Source: Alteribacter populi
GTDB taxonomy: Bacteria; Bacillota; Bacilli; Bacillales; Salisediminibacteriaceae
Direction: 5' to 3'
DNA: 64,000 bases
NCBI RefSeq assembly: GCF_002352765.1
Contig: NZ_KZ293963.1
Coordinates: forward strand, 3,932,559-3,996,558
The position numbers and the translations under genes were made by a program. Below the pieces are notes generated by a model that was not told where the DNA came from, searched no databases, and was given only the letters and a program-made list of their open reading frames with translations. Below are positions 16,520-25,367 of this stretch, piece by piece (the first letter of the stretch is position 1; the number at the start of each line of letters is the position of its first letter).

Positions 16520-17464
16520 ATGCAACTGCTAGACAGTAAAAAAATTCATGATTTGATTTCAATGAATGACGTGATAAAAGCCATTGAGGATTTTTATTTA
16601 AAGGGTGATCAATCCAGTGTGAATGTGCCAGAGCGTATGCACGAAGAAGACGGAGAGAACACGATTTTACTAATGCCTTCATTTTTTGAAGAGTACTACG
16701 GTACGAAGCTAGTGGGGGTGGCGCCAAATAATCCATCAATAGGGAAATCTACGATTAATGCTCTTATGATTTTAAATGATCGCAGAACGATGGAACCGTT
16801 AGTGATGATGGATGCTCAGGAAATTACAGCTCTTCGTACAGGTGCTCTCGGCGGAATCAGCATGAAGTATTTAGCAGATGAAGAAGCGTCAACTGTTGGG
16901 ATTATTGGCACAGGCGTACAAGGATTCAGTCACTTACAAGCGGCATGTGCCGTCCGTCCAATAAAACGAGTCTTTCTTTACAGCCGGAACGTAGACAATG
17001 TGAATCGCTATATTGAAAAAGTAAATCGAGTATTTCCGAAGCTGGAAGTAGAATACGTAGAGGCGGCGGAAGTTATGAAAAAATCAGACATTATTGTAAC
17101 AGCAACGAGCTCGAAAACATCTGTTTTACCTAAAGTACCTAAGGAAGAATTAAATGGAAAACATATTGTCGGCTGCGGTTCATTTCGACCGTTCATGCAG
17201 GAAATTCCAGACTATATCTTTGAACGAGTCGACGAGGTGTATGTCGATACACGAACAGCTTTAAAGGAATCAGGTGATCTGATCCGGGCTCAGGAATTGG
17301 GGATTAAAAAGAAGAATACCATCACATTAGAAGATTTAATTTTAAACCAGAGTCAATTTCAAGCAAAAAAAAATACGTTTACTGTTTTTAAATCAGTAGG
17401 GATGGCGATCTATGACCTTGTAACTGCAATTTTGATTTATCAAAAGCTGAAAGAAGAGGCGTGA
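16520..17464 (+). CDS. Ornithine cyclodeaminase/mu-crystallin family protein
   Basis: NAD(P)-binding enzyme of 314 residues. The Rossmann glycine motif is VGIIGTGVQG (about residues 131-140), preceded by the substrate-side segment ALRTGALGGISMKYLA. The family covers ornithine cyclodeaminases, alanine dehydrogenases, ketimine reductases and siderophore-precursor enzymes, and these cannot be separated here. A TGGAGG ribosome site precedes the ATG. It stands alone after hutH; linkage to glutamate-family amino-acid catabolism is only suggested by position. Confidence 0.88.
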   Translation: MQLLDSKKIHDLISMNDVIKAIEDFYLKGDQSSVNVPERMHEEDGENTILLMPSFFEEYYGTKLVGVAPNNPSIGKSTINALMILNDRRTMEPLVMMDAQEITALRTGALGGISMKYLADEEASTVGIIGTGVQGFSHLQAACAVRPIKRVFLYSRNVDNVNRYIEKVNRVFPKLEVEYVEAAEVMKKSDIIVTATSSKTSVLPKVPKEELNGKHIVGCGSFRPFMQEIPDYIFERVDEVYVDTRTALKESGDLIRAQELGIKKKNTITLEDLILNQSQFQAKKNTFTVFKSVGMAIYDLVTAILIYQKLKEEA

Positions 17465-17808
17465 ACAAAAAAGAAAGGTGAGCAGCGCTTGATAGCACTA
17501 TTAATAGGAATAAAAAGCGTTTAAACGTAAAACGGTTCGATCTAGTTTTAGACACCGGTTCTAGGATGCGCAAAATTGGCTGTAAAAGCAAATATAAATA
17601 AACGAGCCTAGCTAAGTGGTTTCTTTAAGCTAGGTTGGTTTAAGTGTCTCCAACTGAGTAAAAAGAAACTTAGGTTAGTAGGACCGTGTTGTCACCTACC
17701 GGAGATTAATAAAAACAATCCATTTTGCAAGAGCGTTATTTCGAGGTTAATCTTAGTTAGCAAGGACATAGTAAATGTAAATATACACTATGAAAAGAGG
17801 TGACTTCC
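17465..17808. other. Non-coding gap before the LytS-type kinase
   Basis: No gene is visible. CCTAGCT near 17607 and AAGCTAGG near 17628 form a weak hairpin followed by TTGGTTT that may end the upstream transcript. CATAGT and ACTATG at 17767-17792 form a small inverted repeat just upstream of the kinase ribosome site. No clear promoter was recognised. Confidence 0.4.
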
Positions 17809-19593
17809 ATGTGGGAGTTACTTGTACTCATGCTCGAACGCCTTGGTATCATCGTCATGGTTGCTTTTATTATGACGAGAATCAGTTATTTTCGAGAGCT
17901 TCTTGATCGCTATGATGTGACGTTTGCTGAACGTTTAAAAATTACGCTAATATTCGGCTTATTTGGTATTATCGGTACATATATAGGATTAGAAGTAAAC
18001 CCGAATGAGCCTACTTATTCGGTATGGACGTGGAAAGTTGGGGAAGATGAGGCGCTTGCCAATTCGAGAGTAATCGGTGTTGTGGTGGCTGGATTACTTG
18101 GTGGTTGGAGAGTAGGTACTGGTGCAGGGATAATTGCTGGCATTCACCGGTATTCTCTCGGTGGATATACAGCGTTTGCTTGTGGAATTTCTGCAGTGAT
18201 TGCCGGAATGCTAGCAGGGCTTATTCATCGTCTCGTCAAAAAGAATCGGATCATAACACTACCTGGTACATTTATTATTGGAGCATTATGTGAAGCAATT
18301 CAAATGGGCGTTATCCTTCTTGTTGCTGATCCCTTCGAGCGTGCGCTGGCGCTCGTTCAAATGATCGGTTTTCCGATGATTTTAGCCAATGGTATAGGTG
18401 CGATGATCTTTATTCTCATAATTCGAAATGTGATTCGAGAGGAAGAACGTATTGGTGCAGCTCAATCAGAAAAAGCTTTGCGTATTGCTGATCGTACCCT
18501 CGGTCATTTACGAAAAGGTCTTACCCCTGAATCAGCAAAAGCGACGTGCGCGATTTTAGTAAAAGAAGTGGGGGCCGTAGCGGTCTCTATTACAGATAGA
18601 ACAAGGATTTTAGCTTTTGAGGGACAGGGAAAAGATCATCATCCTGTTGGAAGTGAGGTTCAAACACCTGCAACGAAGCGGGTGTTAGAAATGGGAGAAT
18701 TGGTTGATGCCACGGAAAAAGATATCGCTTGTGAGGAATCCGGTTGTCAAATTCGTGCAGGCATAATCGTACCGTTAAAGCAAGAAGGTGCGACAGTTGG
18801 GACGTTAAAATTTTACGTGAGATCGGAAAAAGAACTTACACCTATAAAACGTGAGCTTGTTAAAGGAGTCTCTCGCTTTTTAAGTAACCAACTAGAGCTA
18901 GCAAGGGTTGATGAACTACGAGAGTTAGCCAATCAGGCGGAGGTTCGTGCACTGCAGGCACAAGTTAGTCCTCATTTCTTGTTCAACGCATTAAATGTTA
19001 TTGTTTCGCTGATTCGTATTAACCCAGGGTATGCTCGAAAACTTCTTTTACAGCTGTCTTATTATTTGCGGCAAAACTTAACGAGTACGAAAAGAGGTAC
19101 GTCGACATTACGTGAGGAAATCGATCATGTGAAGGCTTATTTATCGATTCAGGAAGCCCGCTTTCAAGACCGTTTACAGGTCGAATATCAAATTGATGAA
19201 CGAGCTCTGTCATATAATGTTCCATCAATGACACTACAGCCTCTCGTAGAAAACTCAATTAAACACGGCTTTGAAGGAAAAAAACGTAACGCTGCTTTTT
19301 ATCTTTATGTGCACATCGAGAGCATAGAAAATGACAAAGTCCGAGTTACAGTAAAAGACAACGGTGTTGGCATGGATCCCGATAGGCTTGAAAGCTTGAA
19401 AAAGAATCCTCTTGATTCCAAAGATGGGACAGGTCTTGGTGTGTTTAATGTGTCAAAACGTTTAAAGCTCATGTTAGGAGAAGAAAGTGAATTGCATATT
19501 GAAAGTGAAAAATCAAAGGGAACAACGGTTTATTTTTACATGACTAATGGAGGAACTGATCGAGATGAAAACGATAAGAACGTTAATTGTTGA
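17809..19593 (+). CDS. LytS-type sensor histidine kinase
   Basis: 594-residue membrane sensor. The N terminus (about 1-205) has the 5TM-5TMR_LYT arrangement of hydrophobic segments, then a GAF-like domain (about 220-360), then a LytS-type kinase with phospho-acceptor His389 in QVSPHFLFNAL and an ATPase block VKDNGVGMD. Relatives include BtsS and B. subtilis LytS, which respond to pyruvate. The ATG at 17809 follows AAGAGGTG with normal spacing, so the in-frame GTG at 17800 is not used. It overlaps the regulator gene by 29 bases and stands upstream of a CstA-family carrier, so sensing of pyruvate or a related carbon signal is inferred. Confidence 0.92.
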   Translation: MWELLVLMLERLGIIVMVAFIMTRISYFRELLDRYDVTFAERLKITLIFGLFGIIGTYIGLEVNPNEPTYSVWTWKVGEDEALANSRVIGVVVAGLLGGWRVGTGAGIIAGIHRYSLGGYTAFACGISAVIAGMLAGLIHRLVKKNRIITLPGTFIIGALCEAIQMGVILLVADPFERALALVQMIGFPMILANGIGAMIFILIIRNVIREEERIGAAQSEKALRIADRTLGHLRKGLTPESAKATCAILVKEVGAVAVSITDRTRILAFEGQGKDHHPVGSEVQTPATKRVLEMGELVDATEKDIACEESGCQIRAGIIVPLKQEGATVGTLKFYVRSEKELTPIKRELVKGVSRFLSNQLELARVDELRELANQAEVRALQAQVSPHFLFNALNVIVSLIRINPGYARKLLLQLSYYLRQNLTSTKRGTSTLREEIDHVKAYLSIQEARFQDRLQVEYQIDERALSYNVPSMTLQPLVENSIKHGFEGKKRNAAFYLYVHIESIENDKVRVTVKDNGVGMDPDRLESLKKNPLDSKDGTGLGVFNVSKRLKLMLGEESELHIESEKSKGTTVYFYMTNGGTDRDENDKNVNC

Positions 19594-20305
19594 TGATGAG
19601 CCATTAAGTCGGGAAGAGCTACGGCATCTTTTATCCGAATACGAGGACTTTGATATTGTCGGTCAAGCTAGTTCTGGAGAGGAAGGACTTGAACAAGCGT
19701 TGAGGCTACATCCGGATGTGTTGTTTTTAGATATTGAAATGGCAGAAATGAATGGTGTGGAGCTCGCCAATGCCCTCCAACAGTTAAAGAAGGTTCCGCA
19801 TATTGTTTTTGCCACAGCATATCCAGACTACGCGGTAAAAGCCTTTCGTCTTGAAGCGGTGGATTACTTATTAAAACCTTTTGATGAAGTCCAACTTGTA
19901 GAGACAATCAAAAGAATTCGTAAAATCGAATCGGGGAATGGTGGAGAAAACCAGCCCGCGCAAAAAGCCAATCACCTTGGGAAGCTTGCCGTCGAGAATG
20001 AGGAAACAATTATCTATTTGAGCCCTCAAAACATTGACTATTGTTTTCGTGAGGGAAAAGAGACTAAAATCTGTGTTGGAGAGCATTGTTATTCCAGTAA
20101 ACAGACGTTAAAAGAGCTCGAAGAAAAGCTCGCTGATTACTCTTTTTTTCGCACGCACAAAGGTTTTTTAGTTAATTTGAAACGAGTTTCTGCATTAGTT
20201 CCTTGGTTAAATGGAGCTTATCAACTGAAAATTCAGGGAGGGAGGGTGGAGATTCCCGTAAGTCGTAATTATGTCAAAGAATTGCGTCACCGGTTAGAGT
20301 TGTAA
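19565..20305 (+). CDS. LytR/AlgR-type response regulator
   Basis: 246-residue partner of the kinase upstream. The receiver domain (about 1-120) has the acidic pair in IVDDEP, phospho-acceptor Asp56 in DVLFLDIEM and the conserved Lys in LLKPFDE. The C-terminal LytTR DNA-binding domain (about 140-246) contains FFRTHKGFLVNL and IPVSRNYVKEL. The ATG at 19565 lies inside the end of the kinase gene behind GGAGG, so translation is probably coupled. The likely target is the CstA-family gene 127 bases downstream. Confidence 0.94.
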   Translation: MKTIRTLIVDDEPLSREELRHLLSEYEDFDIVGQASSGEEGLEQALRLHPDVLFLDIEMAEMNGVELANALQQLKKVPHIVFATAYPDYAVKAFRLEAVDYLLKPFDEVQLVETIKRIRKIESGNGGENQPAQKANHLGKLAVENEETIIYLSPQNIDYCFREGKETKICVGEHCYSSKQTLKELEEKLADYSFFRTHKGFLVNLKRVSALVPWLNGAYQLKIQGGRVEIPVSRNYVKELRHRLEL

Positions 20306-20393
20306 GCGTTGTATTTTAACCTCGTTTTTTAGCACGTGAGGGTGAATTTTCGACATGTTATGACGGAATTCATTCTCCGTCCCTTTATCACGC

Positions 20394-20412
20394 TATAATG
20401 AAAGCGTATTCA
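20394..20412 (+). promoter_or_regulatory. -10 box and cre-like site before cstA
   Basis: A perfect TATAAT at 20394-20399 is the probable -10; no good -35 is seen, consistent with an activator-dependent promoter. TGAAAGCGTATTCA at 20399-20412 differs from the cre consensus at one position and overlaps the expected start of transcription. An inverted repeat GACGGA...TCCGTC at 20362-20381 may be a regulator site. Confidence 0.5.
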
Positions 20413-20432
20413 AAGAGGCGAGGTGAAGCTTG

Positions 20433-21878
20433 ATGGTGACATTTATTGTATCGATCATTTTATTAGTCATTGGTTATTTCACATATGGGAAGTTTGTTGA
20501 ACGAGTATTTGGTGTAAAAGAAGCACGACCCACCCCTGCTTATGCAAATCAGGACGGCATTGATTATGTACCGATGGGAACGAAGCGAAATTCATTGATT
20601 CAATTATTAAATATAGCTGGTGTCGGTCCGATTTTTGGCCCGATTTTAGGTGCTCTATATGGACCGGTTGCATTTTTGTGGATCGTATTAGGAGCTATTT
20701 TTGCCGGAGCAGTTCATGATTATTTAACCGGGATGATCTCCATTCGTAACCGGGGCGCTCACTTACCTGAGCTTGCAGGAAAATTTCTCGGAAACGTTAT
20801 GAAACACGTTGTTAATGGCTTCTCAGTCCTGTTGTTACTGTTAGTGGGAACTGTTTTTGTGACAGCCCCTGCTGCATTAATCGATAATTTGACGCCAGGG
20901 TGGCTGACGATCGGTATGATCATTGGTCTTATTTTCGTTTATTATATTGTTGCTACAATGCTACCGATTGATAAAATCATCGGTCGTGTCTATCCGATCT
21001 TCGGTGCATTACTCGTGATTAGTGCCCTTGGAATTGGGGGAGGTCTTGTTATTACGGGAGCACCGATTCCAGAACTGTCATTTACGAATATGCACCCTGA
21101 AGGACTCGCGATTTTTCCATTGTTATTCTTAACCATTTCCTGCGGGGCGTTAAGTGGATTCCACGCCACTCAATCACCGATCATTTCCAGAACGACTCAA
21201 AATGAAAAACAAGGACGTAAGATTTTTTACGGCATGATGATTACAGAAGCTGTCATTGCGATGATTTGGGCAGCGGCAGCTATGAGTCTTTTCCATGGAA
21301 CGGACCTAAACGCCATCCTTAATGGAGGTGGACCGGCTGCAGTCGTAAGTGAAGTATCTATGGTCATGCTCGGTGCAATTGGTGGTACGCTGGCTGTAAT
21401 CGGGGTTATTATTCTCCCAATCACATCTGGAGATACAGCATTTCGTAGTGCACGTATGATTATTGCCGATTACTTTAAAATTGGTCAAATCAAACGTCGC
21501 AACCGATTATTTATTGCTTTTCCATTGTTCGGACTTTCGGTAGCATTAACGCAAATTGACTTTACATTACTATGGCGTTACTTTTCATGGGCGAATCAAT
21601 CCACAGCGATGATTGCACTTTGGGTCGGAGCTATGTATCTAGCGTTACAAGGTAAAAATCATTGGATTTCCAGTATACCGGCGACCTTTATGACGATGGT
21701 AACGACGACGTATATTTTAAACGCAGACATTGGTTTGGGACTGTCGATGGATGTATCTCTAATCGGGGCAGCTTTTGTAACAATCATCGCTATCATTCTT
21801 TTCTCTGTAAAATTAAGAAAAGAACTAAGAGCAGATCAACCGTTTAAAGTAGATGAAGTAGAGAGAAAAATTGCTTGA
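20433..21878 (+). CDS. cstA: CstA-family carbon starvation transporter
   Basis: Integral membrane protein of 481 residues with about 13 hydrophobic segments. It shows CstA family blocks: GTKRNSLIQLLNIAGVGPIFGPI, GAIFAGAVHDYLTGM and GFHATQSPIISRTTQNE. Members import pyruvate or peptides during carbon limitation. The protein is shorter than E. coli CstA (about 700 residues), as is usual in Bacillus. The ATG at 20433 is chosen behind AGGTG; the preceding TTG is less likely. It follows a LytS/LytR pair, the same layout as the pyruvate-responsive BtsSR-BtsT system. Confidence 0.92.
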   Translation: MVTFIVSIILLVIGYFTYGKFVERVFGVKEARPTPAYANQDGIDYVPMGTKRNSLIQLLNIAGVGPIFGPILGALYGPVAFLWIVLGAIFAGAVHDYLTGMISIRNRGAHLPELAGKFLGNVMKHVVNGFSVLLLLLVGTVFVTAPAALIDNLTPGWLTIGMIIGLIFVYYIVATMLPIDKIIGRVYPIFGALLVISALGIGGGLVITGAPIPELSFTNMHPEGLAIFPLLFLTISCGALSGFHATQSPIISRTTQNEKQGRKIFYGMMITEAVIAMIWAAAAMSLFHGTDLNAILNGGGPAAVVSEVSMVMLGAIGGTLAVIGVIILPITSGDTAFRSARMIIADYFKIGQIKRRNRLFIAFPLFGLSVALTQIDFTLLWRYFSWANQSTAMIALWVGAMYLALQGKNHWISSIPATFMTMVTTTYILNADIGLGLSMDVSLIGAAFVTIIAIILFSVKLRKELRADQPFKVDEVERKIA

Positions 21879-21945
21879 GAAAGATGTTATCGTATTTGAT
21901 GCTTTTTGAGCGGTAGACCACAGTGATTTGGCTAAAAACTTAAAA

Positions 21946-21985
21946 AATAAGCCTCTGACCATAAATTGGTCGAGGCTTACTTTTG
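21946..21985. terminator. Terminator after cstA
   Basis: TAAGCCTCTGACC (21948-21960) pairs with GGTCGAGGCTTA (21968-21979), flanked by A-rich and T-rich sequence, so it could work in both directions. Confidence 0.8.
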
Positions 21986-21989
21986 CTGG

Positions 21990-22117
21990 AAGGCTGTTTT
22001 CGTAAAGTTTGTTGCTATTTTACTTGAAAAAGCTGTCGCGCTAAGCGTGACAGGGCACGCATGCGCTTGCCTAACGCTCTAAAAACAAATAGCAACAATG
22101 TTTTAGAAAAGAGCCTA
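21990..22117. repeat. MITE-like element with ~31-bp terminal inverted repeats
   Basis: The left end AAGGCTGTTTTC...TTGTTGCTATTT (21990-22020) matches the complement of the right end (22087-22117) at about 25 of 31 positions. The interior has a palindrome CTGTC-GCGCT-AAGCG-TGACAG and the GCGCTTGCCTAACGCTC word. A copy of the interior and right end is at 46444-46530, and isolated ends occur at several other gaps. No coding capacity. Confidence 0.8.
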
Positions 22118-22125
22118 CTGGAGAA

Positions 22126-22683
22126 CTATTCCTTTTCTGTTAACCGTAATAAATAATTAATGGCAGCTAATAAAAGTGGGTCTCGTGAAGAATGGTGAAG
22201 TGTAACCGTATGGGCGGTCGTGATGCCATTACGGATGTAGTCGCTGTCTGCTTGTAATACAAGCTCCACTGAACCGTCTTCTCCACCTTTCTCTTCCAAA
22301 GTTCCTTGTTTTGAAGAACCTTTAATATGTCCTTTTTTCGCTTCAATTACCTGTTCACTATTAAAAAAGGTTAAAGAATGTACTTGGGCTTGAGGTGTCA
22401 GTTCTTCCTTTATTTTGCCAATGACTTGGTTCCCGTTAAGAACAGTCCAATGGCGCTCTTTATAAGGCAGGTAACCATTTGCTTGGATGATGCGAAGTTC
22501 ATTCCCGTCTGATGTTTCAACTTGCAAGTGAGCCCATTGCCCCGAGATAAACTGATTCATAAGCTGATGTAGTTTAGTTGGATAAAATAAGGAAATAGTT
22601 CCAATCGAATTGCCGTCTAATTGTATAGTAATTTGCTGGTTTTCAGCCTCTTTGGGCGGTTGACTGTAAGTAAGCTTTTCCAT
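22126..22683 (-). CDS. Uncharacterised conserved protein
   Basis: 185-residue soluble protein that I do not recognise with certainty. It is mostly predicted beta strand, with a repeated pattern of alternating polar and hydrophobic residues (for example HWTVLNGNQVIGKIKEEL and TVTLHHSSRDPLLLAAINYLL at the C terminus). This layout resembles tubby-C-terminal/LURP-like small proteins of Bacillaceae, but that is a guess. The ATG follows AGGAGGCTGG. It is monocistronic between a repeat element and a divergent gene. Confidence 0.75.
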   Translation of the reverse strand: MEKLTYSQPPKEAENQQITIQLDGNSIGTISLFYPTKLHQLMNQFISGQWAHLQVETSDGNELRIIQANGYLPYKERHWTVLNGNQVIGKIKEELTPQAQVHSLTFFNSEQVIEAKKGHIKGSSKQGTLEEKGGEDGSVELVLQADSDYIRNGITTAHTVTLHHSSRDPLLLAAINYLLRLTEKE

Positions 22684-22851
22684 GTGACCAGCCTCCTATT
22701 GCGTAATGATGTAAAATGAAAGAGAGAAATACTTTACTCTGTGGAAAGGTAGTACATCGAAAAAATCTACTAGAATTCAGTTGAAGTGTCAATGAGATCA
22801 TGAAAAGTTACATATTTTTCAACGAAACTGCGAAAAAAGGGAGGAATCATT

Positions 22852-23970
22852 ATGAACTTATGGAAAAGTGAACCAACGCCGTCGCTTCTTTTGGACATCA
22901 ATCAAATGAAACGAAACATTGAGCGGATGGTCTGGTCTGCAAATAAAAACGGTGTCAATCTTCGGCCGCACATTAAAACGCATAAAAGTGTGGAGATTGC
23001 GAGACTTGAAATTGAAGCAGGAGCTTACGGAATCACGGTTGCTACATTATCAGAAGCAGAATTGTTCGTAAAAGCTGGTTTTAAAGATATTCTTTTGGCA
23101 TTTCCACTGGTCGGGAAACAGAAAGTGGATCGTTTGGCAGCGTTATGTCAAGAATCTAAAGTCATTGCTTCGGTAGACGATGAATATCAGGCATTCCTCC
23201 TTCAGGAATCGGCAGAAGCAAAAGGAATTGAAATCGAAGTTTGGATGAAAGTGAATTCCGGTCTCAATCGTTGCGGAGTCGAGTCGGGGAAAGAAGCGTT
23301 GACATTAGCTCAAGGGATACGACAATATGGCTCTCTAAAACTAACGGGGATCTATACTCATGCTGGTCATGCCTATGGTTTTACTGAAAAAACAGAACGA
23401 AGCCGTATTGCACAAGAAGAAGCGAAAGCGGTCTTGGAATCTGTACGATTATGTGAAGATGAAGATATTTCAATTCCAAACCGAAGTGTTGGCTCGACAC
23501 CTACCTATGAGGAAGCAGGAAAGTTTGAAGGAATTACTGAGGTGCGCCCTGGGAATGCCGTTTTCTTTGACGGTGTCCAAGAAGGTCTTGGCGTTTGTGA
23601 AGTAACAGAATGTGCTCTATCTGTAAGTGCGTCGGTCGTCTCGATTAAGGAAGACCGGATTATTTTCGATGCTGGGAGCAAGTCGCTGACATCGGAAAAA
23701 GGAGCTCACGGAAATGAAAGTGTCAAAGGGTTTGGTACCATTGTTGAACCAGTGGAGCTTCAAGGGTTCTCTCTAACAAGGTTATCAGAAGAACATGGAG
23801 TTTTAGATGGAAATGGGAGCCCATTACCGTCAATTAAATTCGGTGAGACCATTCGGATCGTACCGAACCATGCGTGTACAGCTGTGAATTTGTATGATAC
23901 GTACACGGTTATTCAAGATGAGCGGGTTGTCGATCGTTGGAAAGTGGATGCTCGCGGGTGTAATGTGTAA
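22852..23970 (+). CDS. DSD1-type PLP enzyme (D-threonine aldolase/D-serine dehydratase-like)
   Basis: 372-residue fold-type III PLP enzyme related to alanine racemase. The cofactor lysine is in LRPHIKTHKS (about residues 43-52). The C-terminal part carries the metal-site pattern of the DSD1/D-threonine aldolase group, IVPNHACTAVNLYD (His and Cys ligands). It would cleave D-threonine or dehydrate D-serine. A GGGAGGAATC site precedes the ATG. Monocistronic, with a terminator just after it. The precise D-amino-acid substrate is not decided by sequence. Confidence 0.9.
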   Translation: MNLWKSEPTPSLLLDINQMKRNIERMVWSANKNGVNLRPHIKTHKSVEIARLEIEAGAYGITVATLSEAELFVKAGFKDILLAFPLVGKQKVDRLAALCQESKVIASVDDEYQAFLLQESAEAKGIEIEVWMKVNSGLNRCGVESGKEALTLAQGIRQYGSLKLTGIYTHAGHAYGFTEKTERSRIAQEEAKAVLESVRLCEDEDISIPNRSVGSTPTYEEAGKFEGITEVRPGNAVFFDGVQEGLGVCEVTECALSVSASVVSIKEDRIIFDAGSKSLTSEKGAHGNESVKGFGTIVEPVELQGFSLTRLSEEHGVLDGNGSPLPSIKFGETIRIVPNHACTAVNLYDTYTVIQDERVVDRWKVDARGCNV

Positions 23971-24005
23971 GTTAAATCAAGCGGCGTTGGTTAATCTAAA
24001 AATAG

Positions 24006-24047
24006 AAAGACGCTCGGATTTAAGGATTTTGAGCGTCTTTTCTTTTT
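24006..24047. terminator. Bidirectional terminator between convergent genes
   Basis: AAAGACGCTC (24006-24015) pairs with GAGCGTCTTT (24031-24040), with T-rich tails on both strands. It separates the DSD1-type gene and the small multidrug exporter gene. Confidence 0.85.
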
Positions 24048-24546
24048 ACAATATAAAATCAAAACCGTAATAAGAAACAATTGTTAGAACAATCGTCCAT
24101 GCAATAAGGCTAAGGCCCATCCATACGGAGGTTGCAAGCTTGCTAGCTTTAAGCGAAAGTGCAATAACAGCGGCCAAGTGGATGCCGGTTACGATAGGTC
24201 CCATGATGGCAAGACCGGGCAAACCATACTTTTTAAAGATCGCTGCAGCACGTTGGTTACGGCGTTGTTTCTTCTCCAGTTTTGTAAGATCTTCATTCGT
24301 TTCCTCGGCTGCTTTCTTTTGCTCTCGTTTTTCTTTCCAACGCAAATAAAAGTTCGTCGTTTGAAACCATTTCATTAGAAATACGATGAGGAGAATAGGA
24401 AAGAAGTTTCCGAGGAAAGAGACAACCCCGACTCCCACTGGATTAAGGCCAATTCCAATGCCGATTGGAATTACAACTAATATTTCAAGCCACGGTAAAG
24501 CAGCCATGACAAAAATCATCATATATTGCCATAGAGTTTCAAACAT
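24046..24546 (-). CDS. Small multidrug export family membrane protein
   Basis: 166-residue membrane protein matching the Sm_multidrug_ex family. Hydrophobic segments lie near 8-28, 38-58, 105-130 and 138-162, with the conserved ALPWLEILVVIPIGIGIGL start and a charged cytoplasmic loop (about 68-98, KKAAEETNEDLTKLEKKQRR) that may be coiled coil. Substrate is unproven. The ATG at 24546 has AGAGGTG upstream. It follows a TetR regulator by 25 bases in the same direction, so the pair is a likely operon under TetR autocontrol. Confidence 0.85.
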   Translation of the reverse strand: MFETLWQYMMIFVMAALPWLEILVVIPIGIGIGLNPVGVGVVSFLGNFFPILLIVFLMKWFQTTNFYLRWKEKREQKKAAEETNEDLTKLEKKQRRNQRAAAIFKKYGLPGLAIMGPIVTGIHLAAVIALSLKASKLATSVWMGLSLIAWTIVLTIVSYYGFDFIL

Positions 24547-24571
24547 GGTGGTACACCTCTTTATTTTAGTT

Positions 24572-25159
24572 TTATCGTTTTTTAATTCCTTGCCAAAAAA
24601 CAGTCCAAACATGTTGCTTTCGTGCATTAATGGTTTCTTCAGGGTAGTAAAACATCTGGGTAGAAATACCATCTAGAAAGCAGTAATAGGCATTAAGGAA
24701 CATTTTCGCATCGCGATTCTCAATCTCCCCTGCTTCAATTCCGTGACGAAAGATCGGTAAGAAAACGTCGTCTAATTCTTCTTCAAAAGATAGAAAAAGT
24801 TCTCTAACCGCTTCTTTTAAGTCTGCAGGCGGGAACATCGCATAGTGGAAATAAAACTTACCAATGGCATCATACCTTATAAAATCAGTTGTTTTAATAA
24901 ACGCCGAATAGAGCACGTTTTTGGTTGAATGAGAATGTTGATTTTGGACGACCCCTCTCAGTTCCTCGGCAAAACGTTTGTAAACATCCTCTACTAGAAC
25001 CATGAATAAGTCTTCCTTATTGGCAAAATGATTATATAAAGAAGACTTACGAATCCCAACGCGCTTTGCAATTTTTGAAAGGCTGGCCCCGTCATAGCCT
25101 TCGTTGGCAAACAGGAGTAAAGCTTCTTCCTTTATTCGATCTACTGTTGAAGCAGGCAT
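24572..25159 (-). CDS. TetR-family transcriptional regulator
   Basis: 195-residue regulator with an N-terminal TetR helix-turn-helix (about 10-55: ALLLFANEGYDGASLSKIAKRVG and SSLYNHFANKEDLF) and a variable ligand-binding C-terminal part. The ATG at 25159 follows GGAGG. A near-palindromic site AACGAACGATCGTTAGTT at 25184-25201 lies just upstream, a good candidate operator. It is followed by the small multidrug exporter gene and diverges from a MATE pump pseudogene, so control of efflux is likely. Confidence 0.93.
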   Translation of the reverse strand: MPASTVDRIKEEALLLFANEGYDGASLSKIAKRVGIRKSSLYNHFANKEDLFMVLVEDVYKRFAEELRGVVQNQHSHSTKNVLYSAFIKTTDFIRYDAIGKFYFHYAMFPPADLKEAVRELFLSFEEELDDVFLPIFRHGIEAGEIENRDAKMFLNAYYCFLDGISTQMFYYPEETINARKQHVWTVFWQGIKKR

Positions 25160-25183
25160 AGAAATTCCTCCAAACATAATAAA

Positions 25184-25201
25184 AACGAACGATCGTTAGT
25201 T
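25184..25201. promoter_or_regulatory. Candidate TetR-type operator
   Basis: AACGAACGATCGTTAGTT has halves that match at eight of nine positions around CGATCG. It lies between the divergent tetR and MATE pseudogene starts, typical of operators of AcrR/QacR-like repressors. Confidence 0.6.
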
Positions 25202-25367
25202 AATAGATCACTTGCTATTATATTCTCTTTTGAAAAAAAAATCAAGAGAAAGTAAAAAGTTCGGGGGACAGTCCCCTTTGCGTTAGGGAAACTTTTTTGC
25301 CCTTTTTTTAAGTTGACATTAAGGGAGCCTGAGTCTATGGTGTTAAGGGCGAAAGGAGGCGGTTTGT

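Noticed and set aside
24386..24676. Plus-strand frame opposite the small multidrug exporter and tetR
   Set aside because: Antisense shadow with low-complexity Pro/Thr-rich translation; both genes beneath it have strong family matches.
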